Below, piece after piece: positions 5,497 through 8,620 of a stretch of DNA of 8,620 nt. This stretch comes from Nitrospirota bacterium (GTDB lineage Bacteria > Nitrospirota > Nitrospiria > Nitrospirales > UBA8639), in NCBI GenBank assembly GCA_020348185.1, contig CP070743.1, forward strand, positions 120,637-129,256. Reading direction: 5' to 3'. The stretch's first letter is position 1. Every line of letters starts with the position of its first letter. Position numbers and translations under genes: made by a program. A model generated the notes under the pieces. That model was not told the DNA's origin. It did no database searches and was given only the letters and a program-made list of their open reading frames with translations.

Positions 5497-6834
5497 CTAC
5501 AACGCTAACACCAGATAAATGTCATTCACATTCGTTCCGGTTGGACCGGTAACGATATGTCCCCCGACCTTTTTAAAAAAAGAATAACTGTCGTTCTGAA
5601 GGAGTATTTTCGCTGGATCCCTTCGGTATGGCCTCGCTCGTGCGACGGTGCGTCCATCCACCACCGCCCCTGCCGCTTCCGTCGGTCCATCGGTGCCGTC
5701 CGTTCCGAAACCTGCCACAAATACATTCGGGAGTCCAGCAATTTCTTGTGCTGCCGATAAGGCAAATTCTTGGGCCCGTCCGCCTTTGCCCGCTCCTCGA
5801 ACAGTTACCGTTAACTCTCCCCCCCAAATCAGACAGGCGGGGCGTGGGATCGGACGCCCGTAACCATGGATTTCTCGGCAAGTTGCTCCAACCATTTTTC
5901 CAGCATCGCGAGCCTCCCCCCTTAAGCTGGTGGTAAGAATGAGAGACGGAATGCCTATGTCCTTGGCCTTTCGGACAAGACCTTCGACAGCAAGGCGATT
6001 ATCGCCTAGGATACGGTGATACGTTTGACGAAAAACCCGGCTCCCCCGTTTTGGAGTCTCTGGCACGTTTCCTCGCGACCCTTGTTGAAGATGAATCTGT
6101 ACGGCATGAGGAATTTGATTCCAAAGGTCATAAGATTCAAGAATTCTACGGGCGTCCTGATAGGTAGAAGGATCGGCTACCGTAGGACCCGACCCAATCG
6201 TGCTCACTTCATTGCCAATTACATCGGACAACAACAGGCCGATAATGGTGGCGGAGGAGGCTTCCGCAAGCCGACCACCTTTGATGGCCGACAGATGTTT
6301 TCGGACCGCATTGATTTCATCAATGCTGGCGCCACTCTTCAAGAGAAGTCGGGTCGTCTGTTGTTTGTCTGCTAATTTAATAGGTTGCACGGGAGCAACA
6401 AGGAGGCTTGATGCTCCACCAGAGAGAATGACAAGAAGAAGATCATCCCGTGTGAGGGAATGAACGAGGCTCAGGATTTCCTTTCCGGCTCGCTCGCTAC
6501 TCTTATCTGGAGTGGGATGCCCAGCTTGCCGGATTTGAATTGTCCGTGTCCGGCATCCGTACCCTTCTTTGACCACAACGACCCCACCCTCAAGCCATTC
6601 CCCCAATTGTTGTTCGACCGCTTGGGCCATACTCCCTGAAGCTTTTCCCGCTCCGACGCACATCACCCGGTTAAATTTTGAAAGGTCGTACCGTCGGGTC
6701 CCAACCTGGAGCATCCGTCCTTTGCGTTGGAGAGCTTTTCGAATAGCTTCCTTTGGATCAGCCGCCTGTAGCCCCGCCTCAAGAAGTTGTTTGAGGATCG
6801 ACTTCATCCGTCTGTTAGGAATGTCGATGGTCAT
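5497..6834 (-). CDS. glycerate 2-kinase (DUF4147 / MOFRL family)
   Basis: This enzyme phosphorylates D-glycerate with ATP to 2-phosphoglycerate, feeding glycerate from glyoxylate, serine or hydroxypyruvate metabolism into lower glycolysis; it is cytoplasmic. Family motifs are present in order (numbering from the chosen start): VGAGKASGSM near 60-70, AGHPTPDKSS near 104-113, LSGGASSLL near 137-145, GLLLSDVIGNEVSTIGSGPT near 199-218, GGELTVTVRGAGKGGRAQEF near 338-357, FGTDGTDGPTEAAGA near 376-390 and NDSYSFF...TGPTGTNVNDI at the C-terminal MOFRL domain. Length (445) is normal. One change from the usual pattern is GGRAQE where GGRNQE is common. The start is uncertain: ATG at 6834 is chosen over a TTG at 6858, which has no ribosome site; ATG at 6807 (MKSILKQ) is also possible. 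It is transcribed divergently from the uracil glycosylase with under 50 bp between start codons. Confidence 0.93.
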   Translation of the reverse strand: MTIDIPNRRMKSILKQLLEAGLQAADPKEAIRKALQRKGRMLQVGTRRYDLSKFNRVMCVGAGKASGSMAQAVEQQLGEWLEGGVVVVKEGYGCRTRTIQIRQAGHPTPDKSSERAGKEILSLVHSLTRDDLLLVILSGGASSLLVAPVQPIKLADKQQTTRLLLKSGASIDEINAVRKHLSAIKGGRLAEASSATIIGLLLSDVIGNEVSTIGSGPTVADPSTYQDARRILESYDLWNQIPHAVQIHLQQGSRGNVPETPKRGSRVFRQTYHRILGDNRLAVEGLVRKAKDIGIPSLILTTSLRGEARDAGKMVGATCREIHGYGRPIPRPACLIWGGELTVTVRGAGKGGRAQEFALSAAQEIAGLPNVFVAGFGTDGTDGPTEAAGAVVDGRTVARARPYRRDPAKILLQNDSYSFFKKVGGHIVTGPTGTNVNDIYLVLAL

Positions 6835-6856
6835 CAGGTGAGCCGTGTTGGTTGTC

Positions 6857-6864
6857 AAGGAGGT
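6857..6864 (+). promoter_or_regulatory. strong Shine-Dalgarno sequence AAGGAGGT at an odd distance from the glycosylase start
   Basis: AAGGAGGT is a near-complete match to the 16S rRNA tail. The ATG at 6865 follows it immediately (1 nt after GGAGG), normally too close. The next ATG in frame, at 6883, is 18 nt away, normally too far, with an in-frame TTG at 6880 in between. The match is too good to ignore, but which codon it serves is not settled. Confidence 0.45.
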
Positions 6865-6882
6865 ATGCTACTATCCGGGTTG

Positions 6883-7584
6883 ATGCGGCCACTTTCCCTT
6901 TTACAGCAGGAGATCGAAAAATGCACCCTCTGTCCGAGACTGACTCAATATCGGAGGGAGATTGCCCGACAGAAAGTGAAACGTTTTCAGGATTGGACCT
7001 ATTGGGGTCGGCCCGTTCCAGGATTTGGGGACCCCAAGGCTCGATTATTTGTCCTGGGACTCGCACCTGCCGCGCATGGCGGCAACCGGACAGGGCGCGT
7101 GTTTACCGGAGATCGAAGTGGTGATTGGCTTTATGAAGCCTTGCATCGCTTCGGCTTTGCGAACCAGCCAGACTCCACACATAAAAACGATGGAATGCGC
7201 TTGAAGGATTGTTATATCGCCGCCGCTGTTCGATGCGCACCCCCAGCGAATAAGCCTCTCCCAAAAGAATTTGATACGTGCCGTCGATACCTTTTAGCGG
7301 AACTTCAAGACCTCCGTCGGATTAAGATAGTCGTGGCATTGGGGAAGATTGCGTTCGATGCGTATCTCAAATCCTGTCGGGAGCTTGGCCATGTTGCAGT
7401 GAGCCCAAAACCGATCTTTTCTCATGGGAAAATCGTTCGGTTACCTTGGAATGTCACTCTTGTGGGATCGTACCATCCAAGCCAACAGAATACCTTTACA
7501 GGAAAGCTCACCCGACCGATGTTTCATCAGGTATTCAGAGTGGCTCAGAAGATGCTGGACGCCAGCTCATCCCCGGTTGACTGA
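6883..7584 (+). CDS. udgB: uracil-DNA glycosylase, family 5 (UdgB type), iron-sulfur
   Basis: This enzyme removes uracil, and in characterised family 5 members also hypoxanthine and related deaminated bases, from DNA to begin base-excision repair. Family 5 is indicated by GLAPAAHGGNRTG (residues 59-71 from the chosen start) followed by FTGDRSGDWLY, with no polar catalytic Asn/Asp in the first motif. The second motif is GSYHPSQQNTFTGKLT (about 196-211), which carries His198. Four cysteines placed as in the family [4Fe-4S] site are visible: Cys14 and Cys17 (CTLC), Cys118 (RCAPPANKP) and Cys133. YWGRPVPGFGDP is also family-typical. I used the ATG at 6883 because MRPLSLLQQEIEKC aligns with the usual short N-terminus of the family; ATG at 6865 adds six residues. 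The length of 233 residues is normal. It converges with the transaldolase gene, 6 bp away. Confidence 0.92.
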   Translation: MRPLSLLQQEIEKCTLCPRLTQYRREIARQKVKRFQDWTYWGRPVPGFGDPKARLFVLGLAPAAHGGNRTGRVFTGDRSGDWLYEALHRFGFANQPDSTHKNDGMRLKDCYIAAAVRCAPPANKPLPKEFDTCRRYLLAELQDLRRIKIVVALGKIAFDAYLKSCRELGHVAVSPKPIFSHGKIVRLPWNVTLVGSYHPSQQNTFTGKLTRPMFHQVFRVAQKMLDASSSPVD

Positions 7585-7590
7585 CAGGAC

Positions 7591-8247
7591 TTACGGATTC
7601 TTCGGTAAATTCTGGGCTTCCCAATCAGCTAAAAACTTTTTGAGACCATTATCCGTTAGAGGATGTTTGAACAATTGTTGGAACACTTTGAAAGGTACCG
7701 TAGAGATATGGCCCCCGGCCAAAGCCGCTTCAACAACATGCTGCGGATGCCGCACGCTGGCGACCAGCACCAAAGTCGGAAAATCATAGTTTTCAAAGAT
7801 CGTCAGAATCTGCCGAATCAACTCCATACCGTCACTGCTTATGTCATCCAATCGACCGATAAAGGGCGAGACACACCAAGCCCCGGCTTTTGCAGCTAAC
7901 AGAGCTTGAGACGGGGAAAAGCAGAGAGTCACATTGACCCGAATTCCCTCACTGGCCAATCGTTTGGTGGCTTTTAACCCTTCGGGAATTAGGGGACATT
8001 TGACCACAATATTTTTGTGAATTTTGGCCAATTCCCGGCCTTCCTTCACCATCGTATCGGCTTCAACGCTCACCACCTCGGCGCTGATGGGACCATCCAC
8101 CACACTGCAGATTTCCACCAGCAGGTCCTTGAAATCCCGGCCCTCTTTTGACACGAGTGAAGGGTTGGTGGTAACTCCATCCAGTAAACCATAACTCGCA
8201 GCTTCTCGAATCTCCTTGATATTCCCGGTGTCGAGAAAAATTTTCAT
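7591..8247 (-). CDS. tal: short transaldolase (TalC/FSA-like subfamily), predicted transaldolase specificity
   Basis: This is a (beta/alpha)8 class I aldolase of the transaldolase family, moving a dihydroxyacetone unit between sugar phosphates in the non-oxidative pentose phosphate pathway. The 218-residue length is that of the short TalC/FSA subfamily. Visible residues: Asp6 in FLDTGNI, the TTNPS motif at 26-30, the Schiff-base lysine Lys83 in [11 protein letters not shown], and SPFIGRLDD at 127-135. Two positions speak for transaldolase over fructose-6-phosphate aldolase: Glu57 (ISAEVVS), where FSA has Gln, and Phe129 in SPFIGR, where E. coli FSA has Tyr. The ATG at 8247-8245 has a clear GGGAGGG Shine-Dalgarno about 5 nt upstream. 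A candidate promoter with exact 17-nt spacing lies 53-81 bp upstream. Lys83 is followed by Cys, where Ile or Val is common. Confidence 0.93.
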   Translation of the reverse strand: MKIFLDTGNIKEIREAASYGLLDGVTTNPSLVSKEGRDFKDLLVEICSVVDGPISAEVVSVEADTMVKEGRELAKIHKNIVVKCPLIPEGLKATKRLASEGIRVNVTLCFSPSQALLAAKAGAWCVSPFIGRLDDISSDGMELIRQILTIFENYDFPTLVLVASVRHPQHVVEAALAGGHISTVPFKVFQQLFKHPLTDNGLKKFLADWEAQNLPKNP

Positions 8248-8299
8248 TTCATCCCTCCCTCTGGATTAAGATATATTTGAAAGCAATCTCATGGGCTTC

Positions 8300-8328
8300 A
8301 TCATATACCTGTATTGTAATAATTGTAA
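8300..8328 (-). promoter_or_regulatory. candidate sigma70-type promoter for the transaldolase gene
   Basis: On the minus strand TTACAA (8328-8323, 3 of 6) and TATGAT (8305-8300, 5 of 6) are separated by exactly 17 nt. Transcription would begin near 8293, giving a leader of about 45 nt before the ATG. The -35 lies within the second unit of a 9-bp tandem repeat. Confidence 0.35.
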
Positions 8329-8330
8329 TA
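8313..8330. repeat. perfect 9-bp tandem duplication, ATTGTAATA twice
   Basis: Two exact, adjacent copies of ATTGTAATA occur in the transaldolase promoter region, overlapping the candidate -35. This could be a chance A/T-rich duplication or a pair of regulator half-sites. Confidence 0.5.
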
Positions 8331-8384
8331 GAGGAAGCGATACTCCTCAATCACATTCTTTTCTATAATTGAATATCCATCCAT

Positions 8385-8413
8385 TTGACGGATTTTTCTG
8401 TGAAGAATAGAAT
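8385..8413 (+). promoter_or_regulatory. candidate sigma70-type promoter for the lipoprotein gene
   Basis: TTGACG (5 of 6 to the -35 consensus) is followed after exactly 17 nt by TAGAAT (5 of 6 to the -10 consensus). This is the best promoter match in the window. It would start transcription near 8420 and leave a leader of about 110 nt before the ATG at 8532. I see no recognisable riboswitch or convincing terminator fold in that leader. Confidence 0.5.
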
Positions 8414-8531
8414 TTTTCTAAATGTTGGCCCGTCCAATTCTCGTGTTAGCCCAAATGCAATCCGGTCCTTTCTGGGGTCCATTCCTGGGCAAGTTAGGCT
8501 CCTGATAGGCTGACGGGTAATGGAGGAACCG

Positions 8532-8620
8532 ATGTCTGGACTTCGTACGATTATTATCCTGATCCTTTTCTTAACCTCGGTCGGTTGTGGCGGAAATCCC
8601 TATTTGGATGCGTCATTGGA
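8532..8620 (+). CDS. lipoprotein of unknown function, N-terminal 29 residues, cut by the right window edge
   Basis: An ATG at 8532 is preceded by GGAGG five nt upstream. The 29 visible codons encode a short basic N-terminus (MSGLR), a hydrophobic core (TIIILILFLTS) and the lipobox SVGC, with the lipidated Cys at residue 19, followed by GGNPYLD. This is a classical signal peptidase II signal, so the product is an exported lipoprotein. The residue after Cys is Gly, not Asp, so retention in the inner membrane by the E. coli rule is not indicated. The frame is open to the edge. The mature part is not visible, so no family can be given. Confidence 0.75.
   Translation, partial: MSGLRTIIILILFLTSVGCGGNPYLDASL

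Noticed and set aside
5628..5936. Proline- and arginine-rich open frames on the plus strand opposite glycerate kinase
   Set aside because: They mirror a strongly conserved kinase gene; the composition is typical of antisense shadow frames.
1..8620. Mobile element, CRISPR, toxin-antitoxin or defence system
   Set aside because: I read all gene products and spacers and found no transposase, integrase, repeat-spacer array, paired small toxin-antitoxin genes or defence domains. The MazG-like protein alone does not make a toxin-antitoxin system.

Overview
The window is an ordinary bacterial chromosomal stretch of intermediate G+C with ten protein-coding genes, two of them cut by the window edges. 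I see no tRNA, rRNA, CRISPR array, insertion sequence or phage gene. Gene content (lipoprotein membrane-fusion protein with an HAE1-type RND pump, DUF502 membrane protein, family 5 uracil-DNA glycosylase, short transaldolase, MOFRL-type glycerate kinase) and codon usage suggest a Gram-negative, possibly of the Nitrospirota. That lineage is an inference from general resemblance, not a database result.

Layout. Positions 1-2924 (minus strand) hold an efflux operon: a TetR-family regulator, then a periplasmic membrane-fusion lipoprotein, then the first 395 codons of an RND inner-membrane transporter running off the left edge. Just upstream of the regulator is a perfect 8-5-8 inverted repeat (2976-2996) overlapping a plausible promoter, the expected arrangement for autoregulation. 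Next on the minus strand are an AhpD/carboxymuconolactone decarboxylase-like protein with a CxxC motif (3190-3699) and a DUF502 two-TM protein (3877-4500). Between them lie a perfect 8-bp stem with a 4-nt loop and a weak promoter candidate. A 255-bp divergent spacer leads to a small plus-strand gene of unknown function (4756-5016).

Positions 5040-6834 (minus) carry a MazG/PRA-PH-like nucleotide pyrophosphohydrolase and, upstream of it, a glycerate 2-kinase. The kinase is divergent from a plus-strand family 5 uracil-DNA glycosylase (6883-7584), with under 50 bp between start codons. The glycosylase converges, with a 6-bp gap, on a short transaldolase (7591-8247, minus). The last 370 bases hold candidate promoters in both directions and the first codons of a plus-strand lipoprotein gene (8532 to the edge).

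Functionally the window mixes drug or solvent efflux (regulator, adaptor, pump), housekeeping of nucleotides and DNA (MazG-like hydrolase, uracil glycosylase) and central carbon metabolism (transaldolase, glycerate kinase). Apart from the efflux operon, the neighbours do not form an evident single pathway. I found no convincing sign of an undescribed system; the points worth a second look are regulatory sites, start-codon choices, active-site signatures and the unknown 86-residue protein.
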